In this document: in pieces, positions 1 through 9,063 of the stretch
Position numbering within the stretch: the stretch's first letter is position 1
Layout of the letters: every line of letters begins with the position of its first letter
Source: Siccibacter colletis
GTDB taxonomy: Bacteria; Pseudomonadota; Gammaproteobacteria; Enterobacterales; Enterobacteriaceae
Direction of reading: 5' to 3'
Length of the DNA stretch: 64,000 nt
Assembly: GCF_000696575.1 (NCBI RefSeq)
Contig: NZ_JMSQ01000009.1
Location: 182,599-246,598 of the forward strand
Translations under genes and position numbers: made by a program
The notes under the pieces: generated by a model
The model's input: only the letters and a program-made list of their open reading frames with translations
The model's database searches: none
Told to the model about the DNA's origin: nothing

Positions 1-333
1 GAGCTTCCCGTCGAGGCGCTTCACGGTCTGGTAGCTCTCTTCCGGGGTCATCCGTTTGTTGATGTGGTTGAAGATAATCAGCGAGGTGCCGGTGTACTCC
101 CAGGTCATGTCCACCTGCTTGTTGATCATCGCATTACGCGAGATAACGGTGGCGATATTGGTTTGCGGCTGCACGTCAAAACCCATTTTGCGCAGGTACT
201 GCACCGTCATCGCCGAAAGAATATGCTGCTCGGTAAAACTTTTGGTCGCGAGGATCAGCGGGGCGGCCTGCACCTGGCTGGTCAGCAGCGAGAGGGCAGC
301 CACCAGGCCGCACAGAGTTGCTTTTAGTTTCAT
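1..333 (-). CDS. osmX: Osmoprotectant ABC transporter substrate-binding protein, partial
   Basis: Only the first 111 residues are inside the window; the gene runs off the left edge. The start at 333 is followed by a Sec signal peptide of about 24 residues ending in an AxA-type site, then a mature start resembling OsmF/OpuC-type glycine-betaine binding proteins ([12 protein letters not shown], then WEYTGTSL). The product should capture glycine betaine or related solutes in the periplasm. It lies 14 bp downstream of a permease gene on the same strand, matching the gene types of the Salmonella osmU operon (STM1491-1494). The name follows Salmonella and is unrelated to the E. coli periplasmic protein OsmY. 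The family is clear; the exact substrate is inferred. Confidence 0.85.
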   Translation of the reverse strand, partial: MKLKATLCGLVAALSLLTSQVQAAPLILATKSFTEQHILSAMTVQYLRKMGFDVQPQTNIATVISRNAMINKQVDMTWEYTGTSLIIFNHINKRMTPEESYQTVKRLDGKL

Positions 334-347
334 CTCAACGCTCCTTA

Positions 348-1058
348 TCAGGCGGTATGTGGGCTAAGCAGGCGACCCAGTCCGGCCAGCGCCATATCAA
401 GGATCAGCGCAAACAGGGCCGTGGCGGCCGCGCCCAGGATGAGCGTCGGGAAGTCGTTCAGGTAGATGCCGGGGAAAATAAGCTCGCCGTAGCTGCTGGC
501 CCCGATGAGGAACGCCAGCGGTGCGGTGCCGACGTTAATCGCGGTAGCGATGCGGATGCCTGAAAGAATCACCGGCAGGGCGGCGGGCACTTCCACCTGA
601 CGCAGACGCTGCCAGCGCGTCATGCCGATGCCCTTCGCCGCTTCGGTGAGCGAGGCCGGTACCGCGCACAGCCCGGCATAGGTATTACGCACGATGGGCA
701 GCAGCGAGGCGAGAAACAGCGCGACAATTGCCGGCTTATCCCCGATACCCACCACGATCATCGCCAGCGCCAGTACAGCCAGCGGCGGCAGGGTGTTACC
801 CACGTTAAAGATCTGCATCACCGGTTCAGCGAAACGGCGGGCAGCCGGACGGCTCAACAGCACGCCGCTCGGAATACCGACCGCCAGCGCCAGTGCCATA
901 GAGGTAAAGACCAGCTTGAGGTGCTGTTGCCCGAGGTAGAGTAAATCCACTTTGCGGGCGCTGATGGTATCGAGGCCGATGCCCCACACCAGCGCCGCCA
1001 CTACGGCAGCGATCAGCAGTATCGCCCCGAAGGTGCGTTGGAGTAGTGAGAAGTGCAT
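348..1058 (-). CDS. osmY: Osmoprotectant ABC transporter permease
   Basis: This is an inner-membrane permease of the OpuCB/YehW family, 236 residues, with about six hydrophobic segments. The EAA-type cytoplasmic loop is visible around residues 140-160 ([20 protein letters not shown]), where the ATPase docks. I chose the ATG at 1058 because AGGGAG sits about 8 bases upstream; an upstream GTG at 1079 would place that ribosome site inside the gene. It is the first gene of the operon in the window and precedes the substrate-binding gene. By analogy with Salmonella OsmU it helps import glycine betaine under osmotic stress. Symbol transferred by similarity and gene order. Confidence 0.85.
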   Translation of the reverse strand: MHFSLLQRTFGAILLIAAVVAALVWGIGLDTISARKVDLLYLGQQHLKLVFTSMALALAVGIPSGVLLSRPAARRFAEPVMQIFNVGNTLPPLAVLALAMIVVGIGDKPAIVALFLASLLPIVRNTYAGLCAVPASLTEAAKGIGMTRWQRLRQVEVPAALPVILSGIRIATAINVGTAPLAFLIGASSYGELIFPGIYLNDFPTLILGAAATALFALILDMALAGLGRLLSPHTA

Positions 1059-1379
1059 TGCTGTTGTCTCCCTGTGCACGGTTTATCGCAACCCAGCGTT
1101 GCTTTGTTATGCCTTGTGTTGGCAGGGTGCTTAGAGCTATAGCAACGGATACGACAGGATTCCAGTCAGCGAAGCGCCAGTAATGTCAGTGCCTTAGGAT
1201 AAAATGGCCGTTTTACCCTGTAACCATAACGAATTGTAACTATTGTCGAGAATAATCTTAAAAGCGAAGCGCTAAGGTGACACCGTAACATAAGCGATTT
1301 TTTGTACAGGCCAGATGCGGAGCGGCTTGCCAGCAATATCACCTTATGTCAGGGTGAGAAAAAAACATGAGGGATGCTG
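1059..1379. other. Intergenic region between divergent osmY and glpM-like genes
   Basis: This 321-bp divergent gap should hold promoters for both flanking genes. It is AT-rich compared with its surroundings. I see no RNA gene, repeat or convincing operator in it. The TGAGGG ribosome site of the GlpM-like gene lies at 1368-1373. Confidence 0.5.
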
Positions 1380-1715
1380 ATGGGTCTGTTAATCAAGGCG
1401 GCGCTCGGCGCGGCCATTGTGCTGTTAATTGGCGTGCTGTCGAAGAGTAAAAACTACTATATCGCCGGGCTGATCCCGCTGTTTCCCACCTTTGCCCTGA
1501 TTGCCCACTACATCGTCGCCACCGAGCGTAACGTCGAGGCGCTGCGCACCACGGTGATCTTCGGCATGTGGTCGATCATTCCCTATTTCATCTATCTGGC
1601 GTCGCTGTGGTATTTCAGCGCCATGATGCGGGTGCCGCTGGCGCTGCTCAGTGCGGTGGCGATGTGGAGCCTGTCGGCGTGGGTGCTGATTGCGCTCTGG
1701 ACGCGCTTTCACTGA
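1380..1715 (+). CDS. ydgC: GlpM family inner-membrane protein (YdgC-like)
   Basis: This is a small, very hydrophobic protein of 111 residues with four probable membrane helices, close to E. coli YdgC along its length (SKNYYIAGLIPLFPTFALIA near residues 24-43). The Pseudomonas relative GlpM was linked to efficient alginate production, but the enterobacterial role is not established. The ATG at 1380 is preferred over 1374 because TGAGGG at 1368-1373 gives a 6-base spacing and because YdgC begins MGL. It is transcribed alone and converges with dmsD. Family assignment is firm; function is unknown. Confidence 0.85.
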   Translation: MGLLIKAALGAAIVLLIGVLSKSKNYYIAGLIPLFPTFALIAHYIVATERNVEALRTTVIFGMWSIIPYFIYLASLWYFSAMMRVPLALLSAVAMWSLSAWVLIALWTRFH

Positions 1716-1717
1716 CT

Positions 1718-1737
1718 GGCCCGCCGGGTGGCGGGCC
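1718..1737. terminator. Hairpin between convergent glpM-like gene and dmsD
   Basis: A perfect 8-bp stem (GGCCCGCC/GGCGGGCC) with a GGGT loop lies in the 28-bp gap between the two convergent genes. It lacks a clear T-tract on either strand, so termination is inferred from position and stem strength only. Confidence 0.45.
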
Positions 1738-1743
1738 TGAAGA

Positions 1744-2388
1744 TTAACGCCAGAGGGTTTTTTGCGCCACCGGGATCGGCAGGTCGCTGCGCCACGCCGC
1801 CAGCGTCAGCCGGGTCAGCTCGCCGAGCGCGACGTAAAACGGATGGCGCGCTTCGGCAATAAACACCTCCAGAAAACGCCCGGACCAGGGCAGAAGATGC
1901 CAGGCGAGCAGGCAATCGACGTCGTGTTCCCGCCCGGCCTCAGCCAGCCAGGCGGCCAGCATCAGCAGCGTACCGATGTGATCGCACGGCTCGCGTTCGC
2001 TGTGGTTATAGTCGATGCCGCTGGCCGTCATCCACTGGCGCAGCGCCAGCATCGATTCACCAAACAGCACGTTCTCCCGATCCAGCCACACCGACCCCCA
2101 GGGCGGCGCAGGTAGCGCCCAGGGGCCAATGAACAGCCGCTGCCAGGCGGCGGGCAGTGGCTCGTCGCCGGACCTCAGCCCGAGGCGCAGGCGCTGGACG
2201 ATGTCATCGAGCTGCGGATGGGTGACCGGCCAGGCGGCAGCAAATGCCTCGTCCTCAAGCAGCGTCAGTACCGGGGCCAGCGTCGGGCTGTCCGGCGGCT
2301 GGCTGAACAGGGCACCGAGGATGCGTCCGCTAAGCGACAGGCTGGCCATGCGCGGGGTCAGCAGAGGTTCAGTGAGGGGCATGCTCAT
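1744..2388 (-). CDS. dmsD: Tat proofreading chaperone DmsD/YnfI
   Basis: This 214-residue cytoplasmic chaperone belongs to the TorD/DmsD family. It binds the twin-arginine signal of the catalytic subunit and holds it back until the molybdenum cofactor is inserted. Recognisable family blocks are AWQRLFIGPWALPAPPWGSV (about residues 80-99), LDRENVLFG and CDHIGTLLMLAAWLAE, all close to E. coli DmsD. The start at 2388 overlaps the stop of the membrane-anchor gene as ATGA, suggesting translational coupling; a second ATG at 2382 is possible. It is the last gene of the reductase operon, its usual place. Confidence 0.93.
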   Translation of the reverse strand: MSMPLTEPLLTPRMASLSLSGRILGALFSQPPDSPTLAPVLTLLEDEAFAAAWPVTHPQLDDIVQRLRLGLRSGDEPLPAAWQRLFIGPWALPAPPWGSVWLDRENVLFGESMLALRQWMTASGIDYNHSEREPCDHIGTLLMLAAWLAEAGREHDVDCLLAWHLLPWSGRFLEVFIAEARHPFYVALGELTRLTLAAWRSDLPIPVAQKTLWR

Positions 2389-3242
2389 CCCGCCACCGCC
2401 ATACCGACGGTCATATGCAGGCCGTAGAACAGCCCGCGACCAATCACTTCCGCGGCCACGACCATCATAAATCCGCTTGCCAGCGTCAGCGTGCGCGGTG
2501 CGCTGCGGCGCATAAGCGGCACCAGCCAGCATGCCAGCCCGAGCAGCAGCAACCCGAAGCGCCAGAGTTGCAGCGTGGCATAACCCGGCACCAGCGCGCT
2601 GGCCTGCTGCACCGAACTGTGGATCGCGCCCAGAGAAACGCCCTGCATCAGCGCCGCGCCCGCGCTGACCAGCAGCGCCAGCACGCTCAGCAAGGCAAAT
2701 CGGCGGCTGGTACCGCGATAGCGCGCCCCGGAGAGCAGCGCCGCACCCAACAGCGGGCCGCCAAGCAGCACCGTCATAAAGAAGCCGAGGGTGGTGTAGC
2801 CGGTGTGCCAGGTGGGAACGGTGTTAATCTGGTAAACGCGGGTCATGGCCCAGACAAACCCCAGCCCTGCAAGCATGGTGACCAGCAGCCACAGCTTTAC
2901 CAGCGCGGCGGGCAGTCGGCCGGACAGCGCCAGCAGCCATCCGATTCCGCCGAGGGCGAAAAACAGCGACCCGGCGGCGATCTCATTGCTCAGCGCCGAC
3001 GCTCCGATGCGGTTCAGGGAGTTAAACGCCCGCAGCGGCGAACCGAGGTGCAGCATCGAGGCGACAAAGCCGATGCCCATCAGCAGCCAGAGGAAAAACA
3101 TGGCGCGCACGATGCGCTGCTGCTGTTCACTGTTTCTGCTGCTGGCGAACCAGGCGCAGCCGGTAACGATAACGCCGCCCACCACGCACTGACCGAGCAC
3201 GGTAAACAGCACCAGCGGCCATTCATGCCATCCGTTGCCCAT
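2385..3242 (-). CDS. ynfH: DmsC-type membrane anchor subunit of DMSO/selenate reductase
   Basis: This is an integral membrane protein of 285 residues with about eight hydrophobic helices. It belongs to the DmsC/YnfH family, which anchors the catalytic dimer at the periplasmic face and oxidises menaquinol. The N-terminus (MGNGWHEWPLVLFTVLGQ) is the family signature. The reading frame is open upstream, but the ATG at 3242 is chosen because it lies just beyond the stop of the iron-sulfur subunit (1-base gap) and matches the 284-residue E. coli YnfH. It overlaps dmsD by 4 bases at its end. Confidence 0.93.
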   Translation of the reverse strand: MGNGWHEWPLVLFTVLGQCVVGGVIVTGCAWFASSRNSEQQQRIVRAMFFLWLLMGIGFVASMLHLGSPLRAFNSLNRIGASALSNEIAAGSLFFALGGIGWLLALSGRLPAALVKLWLLVTMLAGLGFVWAMTRVYQINTVPTWHTGYTTLGFFMTVLLGGPLLGAALLSGARYRGTSRRFALLSVLALLVSAGAALMQGVSLGAIHSSVQQASALVPGYATLQLWRFGLLLLGLACWLVPLMRRSAPRTLTLASGFMMVVAAEVIGRGLFYGLHMTVGMAVAG

Positions 3243-3243
3243 C

Positions 3244-3861
3244 TCACACCTCCTTCGGGTTAGCCAGATAGCCGGTGGTATCCCCGACAGGGCGGCTGTT
3301 GGCATTGGGTTTGATCACAATATTGGGTCGGGTAAAACGCGCGGCGGGCAGCGGGGCGATCTGCGCCAGATCGCCGTACTTTTTACGCAGCTCGTCAATC
3401 GGTGCCAGATCCAGCGCGCGCAGCGGGCAGGACTCGACGCAGACTGGCTTTTTGCCGTCGGCGATACGGTCGTAGCAGCCGTCGCACTTGGTCATGTGGC
3501 CTTTGGCGGCATCGTACTGCGGTGCGCCGTAGGGGCAGGCCATATGGCAGTAGCGACAGCCAATGCACACCTCTTCGTTGACCACCACAAAGCCGTCGTC
3601 GCGCTTGTGCATTGCCCCGCTCGGGCAGACTTTGGTACAGGCCGGGTCGGCGCAGTGGTTGCAGGCGATAGACAGATAATACGCAAACACGTTCTGGTGC
3701 CAGACGCCGTTATCCTCCTGCCAGTCCCCACCGGCGTACTCGTAAATGCGGCGAAAGCTGACATCCGGGGTGAGATCCTTGTAATCCTTGCACGCCAGCT
3801 CGCAGGTTTTGCATCCGGTGCAGCGGCTGGAATCAATATAAAAGCCATATTGGGTTGTCAT
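3244..3861 (-). CDS. ynfG: Iron-sulfur electron-transfer subunit (DmsB/YnfG)
   Basis: This 205-residue ferredoxin-like subunit, the same length as YnfG, relays electrons from the membrane anchor to the molybdenum subunit. Four cysteine clusters are visible: CTGCKTCELAC near residue 14, CNHCADPACTKVC near 67, CIGCRYCHMAC near 99, and CDGCYDR followed by CVESC near 126. These fit four [4Fe-4S] centres. The start is preceded by AGGAGT and lies 10 bases after the catalytic-subunit stop. It has no signal peptide; family members are exported in complex with the Tat-bearing partner. Confidence 0.95.
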   Translation of the reverse strand: MTTQYGFYIDSSRCTGCKTCELACKDYKDLTPDVSFRRIYEYAGGDWQEDNGVWHQNVFAYYLSIACNHCADPACTKVCPSGAMHKRDDGFVVVNEEVCIGCRYCHMACPYGAPQYDAAKGHMTKCDGCYDRIADGKKPVCVESCPLRALDLAPIDELRKKYGDLAQIAPLPAARFTRPNIVIKPNANSRPVGDTTGYLANPKEV

Positions 3862-3871
3862 CGGTTACTCC

Positions 3872-6301
3872 TTACACCTTCGCGATCTGGACCAGGTTGC
3901 TGTGGGACGGGTTACCCTTCGCGAGTGGCGACGGGCGCTGGCTGGTCAGCACGTTAATGCTCCCTGCGCGATCGATACCCTTGTCATCCGGGTCGTACCA
4001 GGCACCTTCCCCCAGCGCCACCACGCCCGGCAGGATGCGCGGCGTGACTTTCGCACTGATACGCGTTTCACCGCGCCCGTTCCAGATGCGTACCGTGTCG
4101 CCGTTAGCGATGCCGCGCGGGCGCGCATCCAGCGGGTTAATCCACACCTCCTGGCGACAGGCGGCCTTCAGCACCTCCACGTTGCCGTAAGTGGAGTGGG
4201 TGCGGGCTTTAAAGTGGAAGCCGGTCAGCTGGAGCGGATAGCGGGCACTCAGCGGATCGTCGTGGTGTTCAAAACCGGGGCTGTACACCGGCAGCGGATC
4301 GATGCGGTCGCCGTCGGGCAGCGTCCAGCGAGCGGCAATGTCTGCCAGCTGCGCCGAGTAAATTTCGATTTTTCCCGACGGCGTGGTCAGGGGACTGGCG
4401 GCGGGATCGGAGCGAAACGCCTGGTAGGCCACGTGATGGCCCTCGGGATCGCGCTGTTTGAAAATGCCCTGCTGGCGGAAGGTGTCAAAATCAGGCAGCG
4501 CCGGAATAGCCTGACGCGAGCGGGCGTAGAGATGGCGCAGCCAGCCCTCCTGGTCGCGGCCTTCGGTAAACTGCTCGCCAACCCCCATACGATGGGCAAT
4601 CTCGCTGGTCATTTCATACAGGGTTTTGCACTCGAACCTCGGTTTGATCGCCTGGTCGGCGAAAATCACATAACCCATGTTGCCGCACGAGGCGTCAAGG
4701 GCGAAATCCATTTGCTCGGAGGCGGTGCAGTCTGGCAGCAACAGGTCGGCGTATCTGGCGGAAGCGGTCATATGACAGTCGATCACCACAATCAGCTCGC
4801 ACTTCGTCTCGTCCTGCAGAATGTGATGGGTGCGGTTGATCTCCGAGTGCTGGTTTACCAGGCAGTTGCCGGCATAGTTCCAGATCATTTTAATCGGCAC
4901 GTCGAGCTTATCTTTCCCGCGCACGCCGTCTGCCAGCGCCGTCATCGACGGGCCGCGCTCGATGGCATCGGTCCAGGTAAACATCGAAATGCTGGTCTCA
5001 ACCGGGTTCTGAAGCGTCGGCATCCGTTCAAAGGGCAGGGCGTAAGAGCCTTCCCGCGCGCCGCTGTTCCCGCCGTTAATCCCGACATTGCCGGTCAGGA
5101 TCGGCAGCATCGCGATAGCCCGCGACGTCAGCTCACCGTTGGAGTGGCGCTGCGGCCCCCAGCCCTGGGCGATAAAGGCGGGTTTCGTCTGGGCGATTTC
5201 TCGTGCCAGCGTGACGATACGCGCCACGGGAATACCGGTGATGCGCGCGGCCCAGTCTGGCGTTTTGGCAACCCCGTCATCGCCCTGACCGAGAATATAC
5301 GCTTTATAGTGTGCGTTAGCCGGTGCGCCTGCCGGCAGGGTTTTCTCGTCGTAGCCGACGCAGTAGCGGTCGAGAAAGGCTTGATCGACCAGATTTTCAT
5401 TAATCATCACCCAGGCGAGGGCGGCAACCAGCGCCGCATCGGTGCCGGGACGGATCGGGATCCACTCATCCTCGCGGCCCGCCCCGGTGTCGGTGTAGCG
5501 CGGGTCGATGATGATCATGCGGGCATTCGATTTCTGACGCGCCTGCTCCAGGTAATACGTGACGCCGCCGCCGCTCATTCGCGTTTCGCCCGGGTTATTA
5601 CCGAACAGGACCACCAGCTTGCTGTTTTCGATGTCCGACGGGCTGTTGCCGTCGGCCCAGCCGCCGTAGGTATAGTTCAGGCCAGCCGCGATTTGCGCGG
5701 TGGAGTAGTCGCCATAATGGTTGAGATACCCGCCGCAACAGTTCATCAGGCGCGCAATCAGGGTTTCGCCCGGCGGCCACGAGCGCGTCATGGTGCCTCC
5801 CAGCGTGCCGGTGCCATAGTTCAGATAGATGGCTTCATTGCCGTACTGGCTGATGATGCGCCGCATCTCCCGGACCAGCATGTCGTAAGCTTCGTCCCAG
5901 CTGATCCGCTCGAATTTACCTTCGCCGCGCTTACCGACGCGCTTCATCGGATATTTAAGCCGGTCGGGATTGTAGACGCGACGGCGCATAGAGCGCCCGC
6001 GCAGGCAGGCGCGTACCTGATGCAGCCCGTCATAATTATCGTCGCCGGTATTGTCGGTTTCCACATACTGAATAACACCGTCGGCAACGTGCATACGCAG
6101 CGGGCAGCGACTCCCGCAGTTAACGGTGCAGGCGCTCCATACCTTGCGATCCTGATGCGTGCTGACCGATTCACCCACCGCGGCGGCGAGCGGGGCGATG
6201 CCGAACGGCAACGAAATACCGCCCGCCGCCAGCGCCAGCCCGCCCAGCGTGGTGGTGGTGAGAAATGTGCGACGGCTGATCCCGTCCTGATGGTGTGACA
6301 T
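3872..6301 (-). CDS. ynfE: Molybdopterin catalytic subunit of DMSO/selenate reductase (YnfE/YnfF/DmsA type)
   Basis: This 809-residue molybdoenzyme subunit acts as a terminal reductase in anaerobic respiration. It starts with a Tat signal (SRRTFL, residues 9-14). Cysteines at 58, 62, 66 and 99 fit the FS0 iron-sulfur site. The block ending NHYGDYSTAQI contains the serine expected to ligate molybdenum in DmsA relatives. Its length fits YnfE/YnfF/DmsA (807-814). E. coli K-12 has tandem ynfE and ynfF, but only one catalytic gene occurs here, so the choice among ynfE, ynfF and dmsA symbols is uncertain. Substrate could be DMSO, another S- or N-oxide, or selenate. Confidence 0.93.
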   Translation of the reverse strand: MSHHQDGISRRTFLTTTTLGGLALAAGGISLPFGIAPLAAAVGESVSTHQDRKVWSACTVNCGSRCPLRMHVADGVIQYVETDNTGDDNYDGLHQVRACLRGRSMRRRVYNPDRLKYPMKRVGKRGEGKFERISWDEAYDMLVREMRRIISQYGNEAIYLNYGTGTLGGTMTRSWPPGETLIARLMNCCGGYLNHYGDYSTAQIAAGLNYTYGGWADGNSPSDIENSKLVVLFGNNPGETRMSGGGVTYYLEQARQKSNARMIIIDPRYTDTGAGREDEWIPIRPGTDAALVAALAWVMINENLVDQAFLDRYCVGYDEKTLPAGAPANAHYKAYILGQGDDGVAKTPDWAARITGIPVARIVTLAREIAQTKPAFIAQGWGPQRHSNGELTSRAIAMLPILTGNVGINGGNSGAREGSYALPFERMPTLQNPVETSISMFTWTDAIERGPSMTALADGVRGKDKLDVPIKMIWNYAGNCLVNQHSEINRTHHILQDETKCELIVVIDCHMTASARYADLLLPDCTASEQMDFALDASCGNMGYVIFADQAIKPRFECKTLYEMTSEIAHRMGVGEQFTEGRDQEGWLRHLYARSRQAIPALPDFDTFRQQGIFKQRDPEGHHVAYQAFRSDPAASPLTTPSGKIEIYSAQLADIAARWTLPDGDRIDPLPVYSPGFEHHDDPLSARYPLQLTGFHFKARTHSTYGNVEVLKAACRQEVWINPLDARPRGIANGDTVRIWNGRGETRISAKVTPRILPGVVALGEGAWYDPDDKGIDRAGSINVLTSQRPSPLAKGNPSHSNLVQIAKV

Positions 6302-6394
6302 GATTCGCTCCCTGACCGTGTCGCCTGCTGAACCGGCAACCAGATGGTAAGAAAAGTAAAAGCATTAGCGTGCTAATGGATTGGCAGGGGGCGA

Positions 6395-6435
6395 GTGTTA
6401 CCCATAATGGGGTAGAAAACGTTAATCCGTATCAA
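6395..6435 (-). promoter_or_regulatory. Candidate FNR-activated promoter of the reductase operon
   Basis: On the minus strand 6435-6422 reads TTGATACGGATTAA, differing at one position from the FNR consensus TTGAT-N4-ATCAA. A weak -10-like TAACAC lies about 31 bases further on (6400-6395), the spacing expected when FNR sits at -41.5. The site is about 120 bp upstream of the catalytic-subunit start. FNR activation is known for the E. coli ynf operon. Confidence 0.65.
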
Positions 6436-6462
6436 GTCGGATGGAGTCAGCGCGGGCAGGAA

Positions 6463-6485
6463 TAAAAAAAGGCGCCGAAGCGCCT
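6463..6485 (-). terminator. Rho-independent terminator of ynfD
   Basis: The stem AGGCGC/GCGCCT with a CGAA loop (6470-6485) is followed on the minus strand by a run of T (complement of A at 6463-6469). It lies just beyond the ynfD stop and insulates the reductase operon downstream. Confidence 0.85.
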
Positions 6486-6493
6486 GATGCAGA

Positions 6494-6796
6494 TTATTGC
6501 GGTTCGGTGGAAGTGGCGTCCTGGGTGGCCGCGCCGCTGACCGGATTATTACCGCTGCTGGTGCGGGTATAGAGAATTTTTTGCGTGTCGTTGGCGCAGT
6601 GGCCAACCACCTGTGCGTCAGGCTGATCCGCCTGATCGTTAGGTACAATCGACAGGGTAAAGCCTGTTTCCGGTACGCCGTTATTAATAATACGCTGAGA
6701 GATGTCTGCTTTTACGCGCTCGCACGACCCGGTCGCGGCAAGTGCCGGGCCAGAGGCCATCAGGACCAGAGCGCCTACCCACAATGCTGATTTCAT
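6494..6796 (-). CDS. ynfD: DUF1161 family periplasmic protein YnfD
   Basis: This is a small secreted protein of 100 residues. A signal peptide of about 20 residues ends at ALA, and the mature part carries the conserved DUF1161 core (SCERVKADISQRIINNGVPE), very close to E. coli YnfD. Two cysteines in the mature part could form a disulfide. The start follows AAGGAGC with good spacing. It is a single-gene unit with a terminator just downstream, divergent from ynfC. The family is certain; the function is unknown. Confidence 0.9.
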   Translation of the reverse strand: MKSALWVGALVLMASGPALAATGSCERVKADISQRIINNGVPETGFTLSIVPNDQADQPDAQVVGHCANDTQKILYTRTSSGNNPVSGAATQDATSTEPQ

Positions 6797-6903
6797 AATC
6801 GGCTCCTTAAGCGTGTCGAATCAGATTAAGCATAGCATTGATAGTGTAAATAGTTGTATTTGCTTATATCATCCCGGGTACTTTCGGAAAACTGGACAGT
6901 ACT

Positions 6904-7614
6904 GTGAAAAAGTTAATCGCTCTGGCGCTGGTGTCCGCCACGCTGGCGGGCTGCGATGACGCGCCTGCTCCTGACGCCTTCAGCCCGGAAATGGCAAGCT
7001 TTTCGAACGAGTTTGATTTCGATCCGTTGCGCGGGCCGGTAAAGGATTTCAGCCAGACGCTAATGAATGAAGAAGATAAAGTGGCGCTGCGCGTCGCCGG
7101 CACGCTGTCGAAAGAGGGCTGCTTCGATACGCTCGAATTCCACGACGTGGAAAACAATACCGGTGCCTCGCTGGTGCTGAACGCCAACTTTTATCTCGAT
7201 GCCATGACCCAGGAGAAACGCGTAAAGCTGCAGGGCAAATGCCAGCTGGCGGAGCTGTCGGGAACCGGCCTCATCTATGAGACCAATGAAAAGGGCTTTG
7301 TGGTCGCCGCGCGGAACAACGAGGCGGAAATCATCTATCACTACGACAGCGACGGTTATCCGCTGGGGCGCACGGCAAAAAGCAAAGACAAAACGCTGTC
7401 GGTAGAAGCCACGGTATCGTCGGACAAGCGCAAGAAGCACGACTACACTGCCGAAACGACGCTTAACGACGAGGTGGTGGGGCGCGCAAATCAGAGCTGC
7501 CGCTATGACAGCCATTTCAACCCGTTAAGCTGTGAGCTGGTGATGACGGATCTCTCCGTCACCCCCCATAAAATTCAAAAATTCACCATCAAAAACACCA
7601 TCAGCTACTACTGA
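6904..7614 (+). CDS. ynfC: UPF0257 lipoprotein YnfC
   Basis: This 236-residue lipoprotein equals E. coli YnfC in length. It starts with GTG and has a type II signal peptide with lipobox LAGC (cysteine near residue 17), so it should be lipidated and membrane-anchored in the periplasm. The conserved block PEMASFSNEFDFDPLRGPVK (residues about 29-48) and the ending NTISYY match the family. Aspartates follow the lipidated cysteine (CDDA), which in enterobacteria favours retention in the inner membrane. No biochemical role is established. Confidence 0.9.
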   Translation: MKKLIALALVSATLAGCDDAPAPDAFSPEMASFSNEFDFDPLRGPVKDFSQTLMNEEDKVALRVAGTLSKEGCFDTLEFHDVENNTGASLVLNANFYLDAMTQEKRVKLQGKCQLAELSGTGLIYETNEKGFVVAARNNEAEIIYHYDSDGYPLGRTAKSKDKTLSVEATVSSDKRKKHDYTAETTLNDEVVGRANQSCRYDSHFNPLSCELVMTDLSVTPHKIQKFTIKNTISYY

Positions 7615-7634
7615 GTGTGATGCCTGCCGCGGCT

Positions 7635-8192
7635 TTACTGCGCGGTAGGCTTCAACAGGCTTCCCGGCGTTTTGTGCTCGGACAGATACTGATGCTGTAA
7701 GATGCACATGCGGATGGTGTTGCGGTACTCGCCGTTGATAAAGAACTCGTGGATCAGTTCCCCCTCGACCATAAACCCAAGCTTACGGTAGATGTGGATG
7801 GCTTTCTCGTTCTCTTTATCGACGATGAGATAGAGCTTGTAGAGGTTGAGGACGGTGAAACCGTAATCCATCGCCAGCTTCGCCGCCCTGGAAGCGAGGC
7901 CTTTGCCCTGCTGCTCGGGGGAGATGATTATCTGAAACTCGGCGCGGCGGTGCACGTGGTTGATCTCCACCAGCTCCACTAACCCGGCTTTGTCGCCGTC
8001 GCACTCCACCACGAAGCGGCGCTCGCTCTGATCGTGAATGTGCTTGTCGTAAAGATCGGACAGCTCAACGAAAGCCTCGTACGGCTCTTCGAACCAGTAG
8101 CGCATTACGCTGGCGTTGTTATCAAGCTGGTGGACGAAGCGCAGATCTTCGCGCTCCAGCGGACGGAGTTTTACCTGTAGTTGGTCAGACAT
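7635..8192 (-). CDS. speG: Spermidine N1-acetyltransferase SpeG
   Basis: This 185-residue GNAT-fold enzyme transfers acetyl from acetyl-CoA to spermidine and spermine, limiting polyamine toxicity. It is nearly identical to E. coli SpeG (186 residues): [20 protein letters not shown] at the N-terminus, the acetyl-CoA loop [12 protein letters not shown], and [13 protein letters not shown] chose the ATG at 8192, matching the SpeG N-terminus, over an upstream in-frame ATG at 8240. It lies downstream of ynfB on the same strand with 47 bases between, and converges with ynfC. Confidence 0.96.
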   Translation of the reverse strand: MSDQLQVKLRPLEREDLRFVHQLDNNASVMRYWFEEPYEAFVELSDLYDKHIHDQSERRFVVECDGDKAGLVELVEINHVHRRAEFQIIISPEQQGKGLASRAAKLAMDYGFTVLNLYKLYLIVDKENEKAIHIYRKLGFMVEGELIHEFFINGEYRNTIRMCILQHQYLSEHKTPGSLLKPTAQ

Positions 8193-8239
8193 GCAGAATC
8201 CTGAAAGCAGCAGGCTCCGGGTGGAGCCTGCAAAGGTCA

Positions 8240-8581
8240 TTACGGGGCGACGGTGCGGCCGGTACGGCGGTCAAGACAGCGCTGAGTGTTGCTTTCCCAG
8301 TAAGCGTTAACGTTGACGCTCTGCTGACATTTATCGCGCAGGTCGAACGCCACGTCGTCTTTATCCCACTCTTTTTCCACGCGGGTGTTCACCTTGTGGC
8401 GCAGGGAGCGGGTATCGTTCCACTGCTCTTTTTCCATTGCGGCGTGCTGGCGGCTCTGGGCGCTGTCGCCGGACTCGATCACCAGACGGCTGGTTTCGGC
8501 CTGAACCGCCGGGCTGAAGGCGAGGGAAGCGGCAAATGCCAGCGGCATCAGCGCCAGTAAGGGACGAAGGATTGTATTCAT
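8240..8581 (-). CDS. ynfB: UPF0482 family protein YnfB
   Basis: This is a secreted protein of 113 residues, equal in length to E. coli YnfB. A signal peptide of about 28 residues ends VQA, followed by a charged mature region with [20 protein letters not shown] and two cysteines (DKCQQS, TQRCLD) that could form a disulfide. It is transcribed toward speG and divergent from ynfA, the same arrangement as in E. coli. Function unknown. Confidence 0.92.
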   Translation of the reverse strand: MNTILRPLLALMPLAFAASLAFSPAVQAETSRLVIESGDSAQSRQHAAMEKEQWNDTRSLRHKVNTRVEKEWDKDDVAFDLRDKCQQSVNVNAYWESNTQRCLDRRTGRTVAP

Positions 8582-8698
8582 AACCGTTTCCTTTTAGGGT
8601 GTGCGGTGCTTCGGTTGCACAGACTGACGATTATATCACCGCACCTCAGGGGCGGACAGCGTCAGCCGGTTACAAATTATTCCGCCCTGAGGTTCAAC

Positions 8699-9025
8699 AT
8701 GATCAAAACAACCCTGCTGTTTTTTGCCACCGCGCTGGCGGAAATTATCGGCTGCTATCTTCCCTGGCTGTGGCTTAAGCGCGGCGTCACACCGCTGGTG
8801 CTGCTGCCCGCCGCGCTGTCGCTGGGGATGTTCGTCTGGCTGCTGACGCTGCACCCGGCGGCGAGCGGGCGCGTCTATGCCGCCTATGGCGGGGTGTACG
8901 TCTGTGCGGCGCTGCTGTGGCTGCGCGTAGTGGATGGCGAAAAGCTGTCGCTCTACGACTGGCTCGGCGCAGGTGTGGCCCTGTGCGGCATGCTGATCAT
9001 CGTCGCCGGATGGGGGCGTGCCTGA
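8699..9025 (+). CDS. ynfA: Small inner-membrane protein YnfA (UPF0060)
   Basis: This 108-residue protein has four predicted membrane helices and belongs to the UPF0060 family, which resembles small multidrug resistance transporters in size and layout. The start [20 protein letters not shown] matches E. coli YnfA; the conserved glutamate in the first helix is the kind of residue that carries protons and substrate in SMR pumps. YnfA of Shigella has been reported as an SMR-like efflux pump. The ATG at 8699 is chosen over an open upstream extension because it gives the family length. Confidence 0.93.
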   Translation: MIKTTLLFFATALAEIIGCYLPWLWLKRGVTPLVLLPAALSLGMFVWLLTLHPAASGRVYAAYGGVYVCAALLWLRVVDGEKLSLYDWLGAGVALCGMLIIVAGWGRA

Positions 9026-9063
9026 GCGCCTGAAGTGTGACCGTGCGCGGATTTTTGCGATCT

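Noticed and set aside
3902..6298. 798-residue open frame on the plus strand opposite the reductase catalytic gene
   Set aside because: It is a full antisense shadow of a clear molybdoenzyme gene. Its translation is rich in R, H, A and G and shows no protein family; such frames are common opposite GC-rich genes.
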